A stretch of 64,000 nt of DNA from JAHJKV01 sp963678135 (GCA_963678135.1 OY782667.1:1178001-1242000); one strand, 5' to 3'. Counted from the stretch's first letter, positions 1 through 9,535 are shown. A program made the numbers and translations. The notes: generated from the sequence alone by a model not told the origin.

Positions 1-842
1 TCCGAAGCAGGAGAAGCATGTAAGATAAGATGAGCATGTTGTTTCAGCCAGACATTGATATCGACTTCGATTTTTAAGTTACAAAAACCGTGGTCAGCAA
101 GGACTAAAAGTCTTTTTGGTTCAGGAAGTGCCTTATAACGAGAAAAGAATTGCCCAATAAGAGTATCCCAGTCACGCAAAAAGGCGAGTAAATCGTGGTG
201 TAAGGGATGGTGTGCGTCCAAAACAGCAGGTAAGAAAAAGTGAAACAAGCGATCTGTTTCCGTGAGCACAAAGATAAAAAGATCCCATTCAAGGTCAGGC
301 CACAGTAAATCAAGAGCATGACTTCGTGAGGCAAGGGTTTTTCGCAGTTCTTGCAGTAAATAGTCTGAATCTGAAGCACCGCGCAGAGTATCAGCTTCTA
401 AAAGATAATCACCTAATGCACTGGCAAGAAACCGGGGATATACAGCCTGATGTATATCTGTTGCCACAAAGCCGGAAATCATCATACCTCGCAAGGAACG
501 CGCAGGAAAAGTCGTAGGGAGGTTGATACTTTTACTTATTTTAGCACGCTGCCCCAAGGAATCGAAAAGAGTAGGACAGGCAACCTGAGTGAAATTATTG
601 ATGAAAAGTTGGTATGTTTGAGGATTGATACTGGTAAATCCATAAATACCATGCTTTTCAGGGCCTTTGCCTGTAAAAAAAGAGGTCCAATTTACAGGAG
701 AAAGCTCTGGAAGCTCGGAACGAAGAGTTCCAGCTTGTGTCGTTATAGTGGCGAGATTTGGGCAATGCGGAGCAAGGAAATTCGCAATATCCAGAGAAAG
801 TCCGTCCAGTCCAAGTACGCACAGTCTGGAGCGAGCAGTCAC
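1..842 (-). CDS. Alkaline-phosphatase-superfamily phosphodiesterase (type I phosphodiesterase/nucleotide pyrophosphatase-like), 3' end cut by window
   Basis: The reading frame starts at a GTG whose bases overlap the TGA of the upstream DUF2156 gene (GTGA, 4-base overlap) and stays open for 280 codons to the window edge. The start gives VTARSRLCVLGLDGLSLD, the metal-binding opening of the alkaline phosphatase superfamily (G-x-D-G), followed by a SPVNWTSFFTGKGPEKHGIY segment typical of the type I phosphodiesterase branch, where the Thr/Ser is the nucleophile. A later segment, LVLADHGF, supplies further metal ligands (D-H-G). Members hydrolyse phosphodiester or pyrophosphate bonds; the substrate cannot be read here. 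The tight overlap suggests translational coupling with the two upstream genes. The C-terminus is outside the window. Confidence 0.8.
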   Translation of the reverse strand, partial: MTARSRLCVLGLDGLSLDIANFLAPHCPNLATITTQAGTLRSELPELSPVNWTSFFTGKGPEKHGIYGFTSINPQTYQLFINNFTQVACPTLFDSLGQRAKISKSINLPTTFPARSLRGMMISGFVATDIHQAVYPRFLASALGDYLLEADTLRGASDSDYLLQELRKTLASRSHALDLLWPDLEWDLFIFVLTETDRLFHFFLPAVLDAHHPLHHDLLAFLRDWDTLIGQFFSRYKALPEPKRLLVLADHGFCNLKIEVDINVWLKQHAHLILHASPAS

Positions 843-1732
843 GAAATAACGGCCTTGAATTTTTTGAGGAAAAATTTTGGATTATAGCTCATTTTTGCTT
901 TTCTTAAGCCTGCATCCCCTAAATCCTGCTCGCGGTTGACATAAGGAATATAGGTCACTTCTTTTTCCAAAAACATCTGGTTAATGGCTTGGTATATGCC
1001 TTTGAAAAAAGTATTGCCTTTTTCAAAATGTATAACCACGGAGTCTGCGCCGACAGGTTCAGCAATGGTATAGGCTACGACTTTTCCTTCAATGCGGAGC
1101 GCAGCACCGCGTAGTGTAGGGATTTGATCCCAGCTTTGAAGGACACGAGTTATGGCTGTATTTTCCGCAAGCAAGGCAGGGGAAGGATTTTTTTCTTCAA
1201 ACCATTTAAGCCAATCAGCTTGCATAACAAGGACTTCTTCTACACACTCCAAACCCATGGGAGAATAGTTTGATACATATTTTGTTGAAAATTGTTTGAG
1301 TAAATTTTTTTTCTTATGAAAGCGATTGCCTTTGAGTTCTGTAAGTTCGCGTACATCATATATGTAATCCCAATGATCACGGCAGGCGTTGAGGCTTATG
1401 TTTTTTTGAAACGCTGCATCCCAGAGATCGGCTAAATATTCAGGGATTCTTGTAAATTCTTTTGCAGAGCGTATAAAAGGACAGTTCGCCCAGTCATAAT
1501 GATCCCACGGCCCAAGTGGAGCCCAATACACAGCGTGTTTGCCATGAGTCTGTGCTGTTTGGCGCAGCCAGCATATCCCGTCTTGAAAAGCCCATTCAAG
1601 GGCATAGTGTTTCGCCCAGCCCCAAATATTTGCAAAAGCATAGTCTGATGTGGGTATTTGGGGACAGGAGGAAAGAATACTATTATATTCGGCTTGCCGT
1701 TCTAAAGAGATTTGTTCAAATTTAAGCTGCAT
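839..1732 (-). CDS. DUF2156 protein (phosphatidylglycerol lysyltransferase C-terminal-like, GNAT fold)
   Basis: This 297-residue protein looks like the soluble DUF2156/LPG_synthase_C family, the acyltransferase-like domain found at the C-terminus of MprF. Recognisable features are the N-terminal YAFANIWGW segment, LKGNRFHKKKNLLKQF in the middle, and the C-terminal VNREQDLGDAGLRKAKMSYNP stretch, which is characteristic of the family. There are no membrane segments, so it is not a full MprF; its acceptor is unknown. It starts one base inside the stop of the MATE gene (TAATG) and overlaps the next gene by four bases, so the three genes are probably one transcript. Confidence 0.75.
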   Translation of the reverse strand: MQLKFEQISLERQAEYNSILSSCPQIPTSDYAFANIWGWAKHYALEWAFQDGICWLRQTAQTHGKHAVYWAPLGPWDHYDWANCPFIRSAKEFTRIPEYLADLWDAAFQKNISLNACRDHWDYIYDVRELTELKGNRFHKKKNLLKQFSTKYVSNYSPMGLECVEEVLVMQADWLKWFEEKNPSPALLAENTAITRVLQSWDQIPTLRGAALRIEGKVVAYTIAEPVGADSVVIHFEKGNTFFKGIYQAINQMFLEKEVTYIPYVNREQDLGDAGLRKAKMSYNPKFFLKKFKAVIS

Positions 1733-3123
1733 TAACTGTTCCTTTGTTTGCGCTTGATCAGGCTAAAGCGTGACCAATCATAGCAGTGATAAATATAGAA
1801 GATGATTCCGGCTTGAGCAAATTGGGAAGCAAACATGGCAATCCAGATGCCTTCGGAAGACTGCATTGTATGATGCCCTAAAAACCATGCAAGAGGCAGA
1901 CGCACGAACCAGATAGCAGAACCAAAGATTGCCAAGTTAAGGATTGTGGCACCGGCACCACTCAAAGCTCCGCCTAGAAGCATTGAAGTTACGGTAAAGG
2001 GAATGGCCAGCATATTCCATCGTAAGTAGCTGATGCTTTCGTTTAATACATTGGGTTCTGGAGCAAAGTACAGTACGAGAGGGTTTAAGAAATACCAAAG
2101 AAGCCATGTAATGCCTCCAACTGTTACAAGTGCTATGCACAGGATGCGGTAGCCAAAAGCCTTGGCAACATCCGGCTTGCCCTTGCCCAGCCAGTGTCCC
2201 ACAAGGATGCTTGCGGTCATATTAAAGGCAAGTGCAGGCAAAAAGAGTATACTTTCAATGCGATTTCCTACGGTTAATCCGGCCAGAGCTAAATTTGCTG
2301 CATTTGTTCCAATAGGCAGAGAGGAAGTTAAGGCAAAAAGAAGTAAGTAGCCTGAGTTCCATACGGCAGACGTAAGAGCTGCAGGCCACGCTACTTTGAA
2401 AAGATAAGGAGCAGCATACCGTATCCAGCGCCAAGGCGGAAAGGCTGTCAGACTCATGGATTTTTGTCGCCAAAGCTGTATTATATTTAAGCAAGCTCCT
2501 GCTATAATAGAAAAAAATGTAGCCCAAGCCAAACCTTTGGCTCCTAATACCGGAAACCCGAACCAGCCAAGCCCAAATCCAAGGTCGCCTATTGCATTCA
2601 GTGCAGTGATAAAGCCCATTGTTAGCAGGGGTTGCATGACATTTTTTTGAGCTCGAAAAATTGCATTGCTAATGAGCAAAACATAATAAAAAGGCGTGAT
2701 AAGCAGGTAGACTTCCAAAAAATAGGTGGTCAAGGGAAGTATTTCAGGATTGACTTGTAAGGCTTTGAGCAAGATTCCTCGCAGAGGAAAACTGAGGAGC
2801 ATAAGCAAAAAACCAAGAATAAAGCCCAAGACTAAACAAAGCAGTATATAACGGCGTACCCGTGAATGCAGTCCTGCTCCAACGGATTGGCTAATGGCAG
2901 CCACAGAACTATTGGCAACAGCCATGGCAATGACCAATACGAAAAGAAATATTTGAGTGATCATGCCCAAGGAAGCCTGCACCGAAGGGTTGATCATGCC
3001 TGCTACTTTGACATCCACCGCACTAATAAAAAAATGTAAAATCATCATAAGTACTTGTGGCCAAGCCAAAGTCCAGATGGCTCTGTAAGGGCGAGTGGAT
3101 ATATTGTAATTATTGTGGTTCAT
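1732..3123 (-). CDS. MATE family efflux transporter
   Basis: The 463-residue protein is almost entirely hydrophobic, with about twelve predicted membrane segments and the internal two-fold arrangement of MATE (NorM/DinF-like) exporters. Length is normal for the family. It starts IWTLAWPQVLMMILHFFISAVDVKVAGM, matching the family's first helix, where the transporter folds around a cation site. MATE proteins export cationic drugs or metabolites in exchange for Na+ or H+; the substrate cannot be predicted. It is the first gene of a three-gene minus-strand run with DUF2156 and the phosphodiesterase. The 184-bp gap upstream separates it from the ABC ATPase pair. Confidence 0.85.
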   Translation of the reverse strand: MNHNNYNISTRPYRAIWTLAWPQVLMMILHFFISAVDVKVAGMINPSVQASLGMITQIFLFVLVIAMAVANSSVAAISQSVGAGLHSRVRRYILLCLVLGFILGFLLMLLSFPLRGILLKALQVNPEILPLTTYFLEVYLLITPFYYVLLISNAIFRAQKNVMQPLLTMGFITALNAIGDLGFGLGWFGFPVLGAKGLAWATFFSIIAGACLNIIQLWRQKSMSLTAFPPWRWIRYAAPYLFKVAWPAALTSAVWNSGYLLLFALTSSLPIGTNAANLALAGLTVGNRIESILFLPALAFNMTASILVGHWLGKGKPDVAKAFGYRILCIALVTVGGITWLLWYFLNPLVLYFAPEPNVLNESISYLRWNMLAIPFTVTSMLLGGALSGAGATILNLAIFGSAIWFVRLPLAWFLGHHTMQSSEGIWIAMFASQFAQAGIIFYIYHCYDWSRFSLIKRKQRNS

Positions 3124-3307
3124 ATATTATCTTGAGTTTCAAAAAGAGGGCATATTTTGGGACTGTGAAAATATAGGCATCAATTTTTTTTTGCCAAGAG
3201 AAGAATTAAAAAAAAATTTGGAACACAGAGAATGCTCAAGCAGCAAGTCTTGTTTTATGAGCTATAAAGTCCATGTCTTCAGTACGCAATATAAAAAGAA
3301 GCAGCGT

Positions 3308-4267
3308 TTAATTGTTTGGCAACCAGCAGGCGAGCTTATGCCCTGAATGTATTGCTTGCAGTTGAGGTGGTTTTTGAACACACACAGGCATTGCTTTGCT
3401 GCAGCGAGGGTGAAATGGGCAGCCCGGGGGCGGTGCAAGCGGACTTGGCGGTTCTCCGGCAAGGGGAAGGTGGAGAGTTTTTTGTTTTGGGTTTGGGGTT
3501 AAGATCGCAGCAAGTAGAGCTCGGGTATAGGGGTGCATTGCTTTGTGTAAAATTGTTTGTGTATCAGCACATTCTACTATTTTTCCCAAGTACATAACTG
3601 CTATTTTTTGAGCGACATATCCCACAACTGAAAGATCATGGGAGATAAAGAGCATTGCAAGCTGGAGTTTTTTTTGTAGCGTAGTAAAGAGATTCAGTAC
3701 TTGAGCGCGAATTGAAACATCAAGGGCAGAAACCGGCTCATCACACACAAGGCACTGCGGTTTCATTATCAAGGTTCTGGCTATGGCAACTCGCTGGCGT
3801 TGCCCCCCTGAAAATTCATGTGGATAACGCTTTGCATATTCAGCTGGCAGGCCGACCAAAGCAAGGGCTTGCAAAACTTTTTCTTCGCGCTGAGCGCGAG
3901 TGCCTTGTTTGTGTATATCCAGAATTTCTTGAACAGTAGCTCCAATTGTACGGCGCGGATTAAGCGAGGAATAGGGATCTTGAAATACCAATTGAACTTT
4001 TTTGCGAAATTCAGCCTGATTATATTTGTTGATGGGGACTCCCTTAAATTCTACCTGCCCTGAGCTGGGCTTTTCTAATCCTAAAATAAGTCGTGCGAGT
4101 GTGGATTTTCCGCAACCGGATTCACCAACAAGGCCAAGGGTTTCTCCTGCATTAATATCTAAAGTCACTTCATTGACAGCATGAACGCGATTTTTACTGA
4201 ATCCTAGAAGTCCTTGCCGTGTTTCATAGATTTTAGAAATATTGTGTAAGCGGAGCAGGGTGTTCAT
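3308..4267 (-). CDS. Peptide/nickel-type ABC transporter ATPase (OppF/DppF-like)
   Basis: A 319-residue ABC ATPase of the OppF class: Walker A GESGCGKST, signature SGGQRQRVAIARTL, Walker B LVCDEPVSALD and H-loop FISHDLSVV are all intact. The C-terminus has the oligopeptide-ABC extension with clustered cysteines (CPFHPRCSKAMPVC) typical of OppF/DppF. I chose the ATG at 4267 because it overlaps the stop of the upstream ATPase gene as ATGA; an ATG 30 bases earlier lies within that gene. Together with its upstream partner it should form the ATPase dimer of a peptide, nickel or similar importer, but permease and binding-protein genes are not in this window. Confidence 0.88.
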   Translation of the reverse strand: MNTLLRLHNISKIYETRQGLLGFSKNRVHAVNEVTLDINAGETLGLVGESGCGKSTLARLILGLEKPSSGQVEFKGVPINKYNQAEFRKKVQLVFQDPYSSLNPRRTIGATVQEILDIHKQGTRAQREEKVLQALALVGLPAEYAKRYPHEFSGGQRQRVAIARTLIMKPQCLVCDEPVSALDVSIRAQVLNLFTTLQKKLQLAMLFISHDLSVVGYVAQKIAVMYLGKIVECADTQTILHKAMHPYTRALLAAILTPNPKQKTLHLPLAGEPPSPLAPPPGCPFHPRCSKAMPVCVQKPPQLQAIHSGHKLACWLPNN

Positions 4268-5268
4268 TCTGTACTCCCTGTTTCGTGTAACCAGCACCGT
4301 ATTTTTCTGTCACCATAATCAAAAAGAGGGGGTATTTCGCTACATTTTTTATGTGCTTGTGTACATCGCGGTGCAAAGCGACAGCCTTGCGGTAGGGCAA
4401 AAATGGAAGGCACGGTTCCCGGAATTGGGGTCAAGGCTTGGCGTGACTGTGGTGAAGGCAGGGAAGCTAATAGACCGGCGGTATAGGGGTGCAGGGGTGT
4501 TGTGAGAAGATCGTGAACCAAGGCTTCCTCCACAACTTGTCCGGCATACATGACAAGAGCGCGGTGGCTCATTCGAGCAACAACTCCTAGGTCATGAGTA
4601 ATGAGAATTTGTGCAGCATTATTTTTTTGTCTCATTTGCTCTAAGAGTTCCAAAATTTGCGCCTGAACCGTGAGGTCTAAAGCTGTGGTTGGTTCATCTG
4701 CAAGAAGTAACTTTGGTTCACAGCAGAGTGCCATGGCAATCATGACTCGTTGCCTCATTCCGCCAGAAAGCTCATGAGGATAACTTGTTGCACGCAATTT
4801 TGGATCAGGGATGCCTACTGTTTTGAGCATGTTGATTGCTAAGACATGAGCCTTTTTTGCAGGAAGTTTGCGATGCTTGCGTAAGGATTCGGCAATTTGT
4901 TCACCCACGGTAAAGACCGGATTCAAAGAACTCATGGGTTCTTGAAAGATCATGGCTAAATCATTTCCACGAATGCAGCACAATTCTTTTGCACTGAGAG
5001 TGAGGAGATCACGGTTTTGAAATACGATAGAACCTGTGCTGATTTTTCCGGGGGGATTTGGTACAAGCCCCATAATGGAGAGGGCAAGTACTGTTTTTCC
5101 ACAACCGGATTCCCCGACTACGGCCAGAGTTTCCCCTTGCGAGACAGTCAGGTTCACGGTATCCACGGCACGAGCCACTTTGCCTGAGTAGCTGAAAGTA
5201 GTGCTTAAATCACGCACTTTAAGCAGAGAAGATTGCTTGTGCTTTGTGCTTTGCTCTATGTCTGCCAT
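4264..5268 (-). CDS. Peptide/nickel-type ABC transporter ATPase (OppD/DppD-like)
   Basis: A 334-residue ABC ATPase of the OppD class with Walker A GESGCGKT, signature SGGMRQRVMIAMAL, Walker B LLLADEPTTALD and H-loop LITHDLGVV. The C-terminal oligopeptide-ABC domain carries CRFAPRCTQAHKKC, resembling the cysteine cluster seen in some OppD/DppD proteins. The open frame extends upstream to 5475, but that extension would overlap the divergent trmFO gene deeply and translates to unlike sequence; MADIEQSTKHKQ at 5268 fits the family's normal length. The pair oppD-oppF has no permease or substrate-binding gene here, so its partners must lie elsewhere. Confidence 0.87.
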   Translation of the reverse strand: MADIEQSTKHKQSSLLKVRDLSTTFSYSGKVARAVDTVNLTVSQGETLAVVGESGCGKTVLALSIMGLVPNPPGKISTGSIVFQNRDLLTLSAKELCCIRGNDLAMIFQEPMSSLNPVFTVGEQIAESLRKHRKLPAKKAHVLAINMLKTVGIPDPKLRATSYPHELSGGMRQRVMIAMALCCEPKLLLADEPTTALDLTVQAQILELLEQMRQKNNAAQILITHDLGVVARMSHRALVMYAGQVVEEALVHDLLTTPLHPYTAGLLASLPSPQSRQALTPIPGTVPSIFALPQGCRFAPRCTQAHKKCSEIPPLFDYGDRKIRCWLHETGSTE

Positions 5269-5307
5269 ACAATTACAACTCCCGAATTGAAGAGGGTATA
5301 CGAGAAA

Positions 5308-6639
5308 ATGAACGCAAGGACAATAAAGCATAATGCTGAAATAAAACATGTCGCCATCATAGGCGGAGGTTTGGCCGGATGTGAGTGTGCTTTGCAACTG
5401 GCACAGGCAGGCATTGAAGTAAGCCTTTTTGAAATGAAACCAAAGCAATATTCCGAAGCGCATGTCAGCCCTCATTTGGCAGAATTGGTTTGTTCTAATT
5501 CTTTTCGCAGTGCTGAACCGACTACTGCCATCGGCCTACTAAAAGAAGAAATGCGTGCGCTGGGTTCCATTGTTATGAAAGCTGCGGACGCAACTCGTGT
5601 TCCTGCTGGCCAAGCTCTGGCCGTTGATCGTGAGGCTTTTGCCTTATATGTAACTGAAGCTGTGACTGAGCATCCAAAAATTCATTTAATACGAGAGAAA
5701 ATGAGCAGTCTCAAAGATACGCGTTTGCAACAAGCTGGAGCAATAGTGCTGGCTGCAGGACCTTTGCTGGCTGATTCTTTGGCCGAGGAATTATTTGCTT
5801 TAAGCGATGGTGGCCTGTCTTTTTATGATGCGATTGCACCGATTATTGATTTTGATTCTGTAGATTTGGACAAGGCTTTTTGGGGATCACGCTATCGCCC
5901 CGAAGACAAGGATTATCTTAACTGTCCAATGAACAGAGAAGAATATTTTGCTTTTTGTAAGGCTCTGCTTGAAGGCGAAAAAGTTGAGCCCCGAAGTTTT
6001 GAAAAAACTGTTCATTTTGAAGGCTGTTTGCCTATAGAGGTGATGGCTCAGCGTGGAGAAATGACTTTAGCTTTTGGACCACTCAAGCCAGTAGGGCTCA
6101 CTGACCCAAGAACAGGCAAAGAGCATTTTGCAGTAGTGCAACTGCGAGCTGAAAATAGAAACAAAACAGCTTTTAATATGGTTGGTTTTCAAACAAAGCT
6201 GAAATATCAAGAACAAAAACGAATTTTTAGAATGATCCCCGGCTTGGAAAAAGTGGAATTTTTACGCTTGGGTTCTATTCATCGAAATACTTATGTTGAA
6301 GCTCCGCGAGTTTTGGATACTTTAGAGCTTAAAGCGCGAAGGGGAGTATTTCTTGCCGGACAGATTACCGGAGTAGAGGGCTACTTGGAATCTGCAGCCT
6401 GCGGTCTTTTTTTGGGTTTGCGTCTTGCCTCTCAATTACAGCTCCCCGTGCCTCCTGTGACCACAGCCTTAGGGGCACTTATGGATCATTTGCAGCAGCA
6501 AAAGAAACATTTCCAGCCATCAAATGTTCAATATGGTTTGATGCCAAGCATTAAAGCCCCGCGTAAAATTCGTAAACAGCAGTATGCTGAAAGGGCAAAA
6601 AAAGATTTTGACACTTGGTATCAAAGTTATTTTTTATGA
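5308..6639 (+). CDS. trmFO: Folate-dependent tRNA (uracil-5-)-methyltransferase TrmFO
   Basis: The 443-residue protein makes 5-methyluridine at position 54 of tRNA using methylenetetrahydrofolate and FAD. The N-terminal dinucleotide motif is HVAIIGGGLAGCECALQLA near residue 14. Diagnostic TrmFO segments follow: AELVCSNSFRS, RVPAGQALAVDRE and, near the C-terminus, FLAGQITGVEGYLESAACG. Length is normal. I chose the ATG at 5308 because AGAGGG lies upstream at suitable spacing and because the earlier open frame overlaps the divergent ABC gene. Only 39 bases separate the two divergent starts. The gene is upstream of potABCD but with a 157-bp gap, so it is probably a separate unit. Confidence 0.93.
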   Translation: MNARTIKHNAEIKHVAIIGGGLAGCECALQLAQAGIEVSLFEMKPKQYSEAHVSPHLAELVCSNSFRSAEPTTAIGLLKEEMRALGSIVMKAADATRVPAGQALAVDREAFALYVTEAVTEHPKIHLIREKMSSLKDTRLQQAGAIVLAAGPLLADSLAEELFALSDGGLSFYDAIAPIIDFDSVDLDKAFWGSRYRPEDKDYLNCPMNREEYFAFCKALLEGEKVEPRSFEKTVHFEGCLPIEVMAQRGEMTLAFGPLKPVGLTDPRTGKEHFAVVQLRAENRNKTAFNMVGFQTKLKYQEQKRIFRMIPGLEKVEFLRLGSIHRNTYVEAPRVLDTLELKARRGVFLAGQITGVEGYLESAACGLFLGLRLASQLQLPVPPVTTALGALMDHLQQQKKHFQPSNVQYGLMPSIKAPRKIRKQQYAERAKKDFDTWYQSYFL

Positions 6640-6796
6640 GCCAATCTGTAAAAAAAGCTTGCATTTTAGTCTTTAATTCTGAATTGTCCTTTTTCCGCAA
6701 TGTCTCTTCTGCACCACTGTTGATTCATTTTAATTGTGGGCTTCACAAAGCGGGTTGCGCCCTTTAGGGTGACGTTATTTGCAGGGGAGGATGGTC

Positions 6797-7897
6797 ATGG
6801 CAAAGACCCATCCCATTGTTTATTTGGAACGTGTTTCCAAATACTTCGACGGGCAAGCTGTCCTTGAAGACATTGACCTCACCATTTGTCATGGTGAATT
6901 TCTCACACTTCTTGGCCCAAGTGGCTGTGGAAAGACAACTTTGTTGCGTCTTATTGCAGGTTTTGAAACCCCTGATTGTGGCAGTGTTAGTATTGACGGG
7001 CAAAATGTTGATGGTGTTTCGCCTGAGCTAAGACAAGTCAACACTGTTTTTCAAAGCTACGCGCTTTTTCCGCACATGAATATAGAGCAAAACGTATCCT
7101 TTGGTTTGAAAATGGAAGGGGTTCCCTTTGGCATTCGGCAGGCAAAAGTAGATGAAGTTTTACGCTTAGTGGGGCTTTCTGATATGAAACATCGCGTCCC
7201 CATGCAACTTTCAGGGGGGCAACAACAGCGGGTAGCCATTGCTCGGGCAATAGTGAACAGTCCTTTAGTACTTCTTTTGGATGAGCCTCTTTCAGCTTTG
7301 GACAAATCGCTGCGAGTGAGGATGCGTAGAGAACTGCGTGAACTGCAACGAAGACTTGGCATTGCTTTTGTGTTTGTTACCCATGACCAAGAAGAAGCAT
7401 TTTCTATGTCTGACCGAGTAGTGGTAATGAATGAAGGACGCATTGAACAGATAGGTACCCCACAGGAAGTATATGAAGAACCCGTGAATCTTTTTACTGC
7501 TGGTTTTGTGGGAGAAACCAATGTATTTGAAGGGCTTGCAGGGCAAAAGCAGGGTGATTTTCTAGAAGTATTGCTCGAAGGCAGGCGCTGCGTTTTTAAG
7601 ACAGAAAAAGAATTTATGCAGGGGCAAGCTGTGCATGTTTTGCTCCGCCCTGAGGATTTGCTCGTTGCCAGAGAAGTTCCTGAAAATGATAGCAAGGTTT
7701 GGTGGGAAGGTACTATTCTTGAGACAACATACAAAGGCTCTACTTGGGATATGCTGATTCGCTTAGAGCATGGGCCAGAAGTGTTGGTAACAAAATTTTT
7801 TGATGAAGATGCTGAAGATATGACGTTTTGCGCCGGGGAAAAGGTCGTTGTGAGCTGGCATGATGGGTGGGAGGTTTTATTGCAGCATGAAAATTAA
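6797..7897 (+). CDS. potA: Spermidine/putrescine ABC transporter ATPase PotA
   Basis: A 366-residue ABC ATPase energising polyamine import. Walker A GPSGCGKTT, Q-loop FQSYALFPHM, signature LSGGQQQRVAIARAI, Walker B VLLLDEPLSALD and H-loop FVTHDQEEA are all intact. The C-terminal third is a TOBE-type regulatory domain, as in PotA and MalK. I chose ATG 6797 (MAKTHP) because the strong ribosome site GGGGAGG at 6784-6790 lies six bases upstream; an ATG at 6791 is too close. It heads potABCD, whose genes overlap or nearly overlap throughout. No transcription-factor site was recognised in the 157 bases upstream. Confidence 0.93.
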   Translation: MAKTHPIVYLERVSKYFDGQAVLEDIDLTICHGEFLTLLGPSGCGKTTLLRLIAGFETPDCGSVSIDGQNVDGVSPELRQVNTVFQSYALFPHMNIEQNVSFGLKMEGVPFGIRQAKVDEVLRLVGLSDMKHRVPMQLSGGQQQRVAIARAIVNSPLVLLLDEPLSALDKSLRVRMRRELRELQRRLGIAFVFVTHDQEEAFSMSDRVVVMNEGRIEQIGTPQEVYEEPVNLFTAGFVGETNVFEGLAGQKQGDFLEVLLEGRRCVFKTEKEFMQGQAVHVLLRPEDLLVAREVPENDSKVWWEGTILETTYKGSTWDMLIRLEHGPEVLVTKFFDEDAEDMTFCAGEKVVVSWHDGWEVLLQHEN

Positions 7898-8756
7898 GTT
7901 GTTTCGCTTTTTTGCTATCTGGCCGGCAGCGGTATGGCTTGTTTGTTTTGCCTTGCTTCCGGCTCTCCTTGTTCTTTTTGTGAGTTTTTTAGCCCGTGAT
8001 GAATCAACTTTTGTTGCAATGTGTTTTTCCCTGAAAGGCTACAGTACGGTTTTAAGTTCTGCTTTTATCACTGTTTTTTGGAATTCTTTGCTACTTGCTT
8101 TTTCGGCAACGTTTTTTTGCTTATTGCTTGGCTATCCCTTTGCATATGGGCTTTCCCGTTGTGGTAAATGGAAAAATCTTTTATTGTTTTTACTTATTCT
8201 TCCGTTTTGGACGAATTCTTTGGTGCGAACCTATGCCTTGACTTTTTTACTGAAAGGCAAGGGTATTTTTTCCCAGCTTTTGCTTGTTTTGGGCATTAGC
8301 AATGAACCATTTTCCTTTTTATATACTGATTTTGCTGTTCTTTTGGGTATGGTCTACACGCTTTTGCCTTTTATGATTATGCCTATTTATGCTTCCCTTG
8401 AAAAATTAGATTATGCCTTGGTGGATGCAGCTCATGATCTAGGGGCAGGCTCTTTTGCTGCATTTCGATATATTATTTTCCCCTTAACCTTACCCGGGGT
8501 GGTGGCTGGTTGCATGATGGTTTTTTTGCCAGCTTTAGGCATGTTTTATATCCCTGATTTGTTAGGAGGTGGACAAAACCCTGTGGTGGGTAATTTTATT
8601 AAAAATCAATTTTTGATTGCTCGAAACTGGCCAGCAGGGGCAGCTGCTTCTGTATTGCTCACCTTGCTTATGCTTGGAATGCTTCTGTACTATAAATATA
8701 CTGCATCTCGCACTCGTTTGAAAAATGCAGATTTTTCCAAGGAAGCTATGCAATGA
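7887..8756 (+). CDS. potB: Spermidine/putrescine ABC permease PotB
   Basis: A 289-residue inner-membrane permease with about six membrane helices. The binding-protein-dependent transport signature is present: EKLDYALVDAAHDLGAGSFAAF, including the EAA-like loop that docks on PotA. The gene starts inside the end of potA (11-base overlap). A GGGAGG lies 13 bases before ATG 7887, a little far; an in-frame ATG at 7860 is possible but would extend the N-terminus into non-family sequence. It pairs with PotC to form the membrane channel. Order potA-potB-potC-potD is the classic one. Confidence 0.92.
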   Translation: MKIKLFRFFAIWPAAVWLVCFALLPALLVLFVSFLARDESTFVAMCFSLKGYSTVLSSAFITVFWNSLLLAFSATFFCLLLGYPFAYGLSRCGKWKNLLLFLLILPFWTNSLVRTYALTFLLKGKGIFSQLLLVLGISNEPFSFLYTDFAVLLGMVYTLLPFMIMPIYASLEKLDYALVDAAHDLGAGSFAAFRYIIFPLTLPGVVAGCMMVFLPALGMFYIPDLLGGGQNPVVGNFIKNQFLIARNWPAGAAASVLLTLLMLGMLLYYKYTASRTRLKNADFSKEAMQ

Positions 8757-9535
8757 GACCTTCGCGAGCTTTGTTTTCAAAACGCTTTTTTTTGATGCTA
8801 CTGGTCTATTGTTTCCTTTATTTGCCATTGCTAGTGTTGATTATTTTTTCTTTTAATGATTCTAAATATTCAGTGGTTTGGAAGGCTTGGACATGGCAAT
8901 GGTACGAGCGACTTTGGCATAATACCTCTCTGATAGATGCTACGCTCAATTCTTTGTTCGTTGCTTTTTTGGCTGCTACTGCTGCGACGTTATTGGGAAC
9001 ACTGACTGCACTTGCTTTGCATCGTTATCGTTTTACAGGGCGTAAGTTTTTACAATCTTCACTTTTTGTGCTCATGGTCAGTCCAGATATTGTAATGGGT
9101 GTTTCTTTGCTCATACTTTTTCTTGGCCTTGGCTTAAAACCTGGTTTTTGTACTTTGCTTTTGGCACATATTGCAATTTGCCTCCCCTTTGTTACCGCAA
9201 CAGTGTATGCCCGTTTGCTTGGTTTTGATGAACACCTTGTGGAGGCAGCCCAAGACCTTGGTGCTTCAGAGGCACAGGCCTTTCGGTATATTATTTTTCC
9301 CTTACTTATCCCGGGAATTGTTGCTGGTTGGCTGTTATCATTCACTCTGTCTATGGACGATGTTATTGTGAGTTTTTTTACTACCGGCCCCGGGTTTGAA
9401 ATACTGCCACTTCAAATTTATTCCATGGTACGCCTCGGCGTGAAGCCCGATGTCAATGCTCTTTCTGCACTCATGATTTGTGTTACTTCAATCTGTGTTT
9501 TAACGGCACAGATTTTAATAAGGAGAAAAAAATGA
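8753..9535 (+). CDS. potC: Spermidine/putrescine ABC permease PotC
   Basis: A 260-residue permease with about six helices and the family opening SFNDSKYSVVWKAWTWQWYERL, conserved in PotC. The EAA loop reads EHLVEAAQDLGASEAQAF, followed by FRYIIFPLLIPGIVAG. Start ATG 8753 overlaps the stop of potB as ATGA and its own stop overlaps the start of potD in the same way, so translation of the three genes is likely coupled. It forms the heterodimeric channel with PotB. Nothing unusual was seen. Confidence 0.92.
   Translation: MRPSRALFSKRFFLMLLVYCFLYLPLLVLIIFSFNDSKYSVVWKAWTWQWYERLWHNTSLIDATLNSLFVAFLAATAATLLGTLTALALHRYRFTGRKFLQSSLFVLMVSPDIVMGVSLLILFLGLGLKPGFCTLLLAHIAICLPFVTATVYARLLGFDEHLVEAAQDLGASEAQAFRYIIFPLLIPGIVAGWLLSFTLSMDDVIVSFFTTGPGFEILPLQIYSMVRLGVKPDVNALSALMICVTSICVLTAQILIRRKK

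Noticed and set aside
5269..5475. Longer N-terminus for the OppD-like ATPase
   Set aside because: It would overlap trmFO by more than 160 bases and has no ABC similarity.
7057..7734. A 225-codon open frame on the minus strand opposite potA
   Set aside because: Its translation is serine/arginine-rich with no family features, and it is fully antisense to an intact, well-recognised potA with its own ribosome site.
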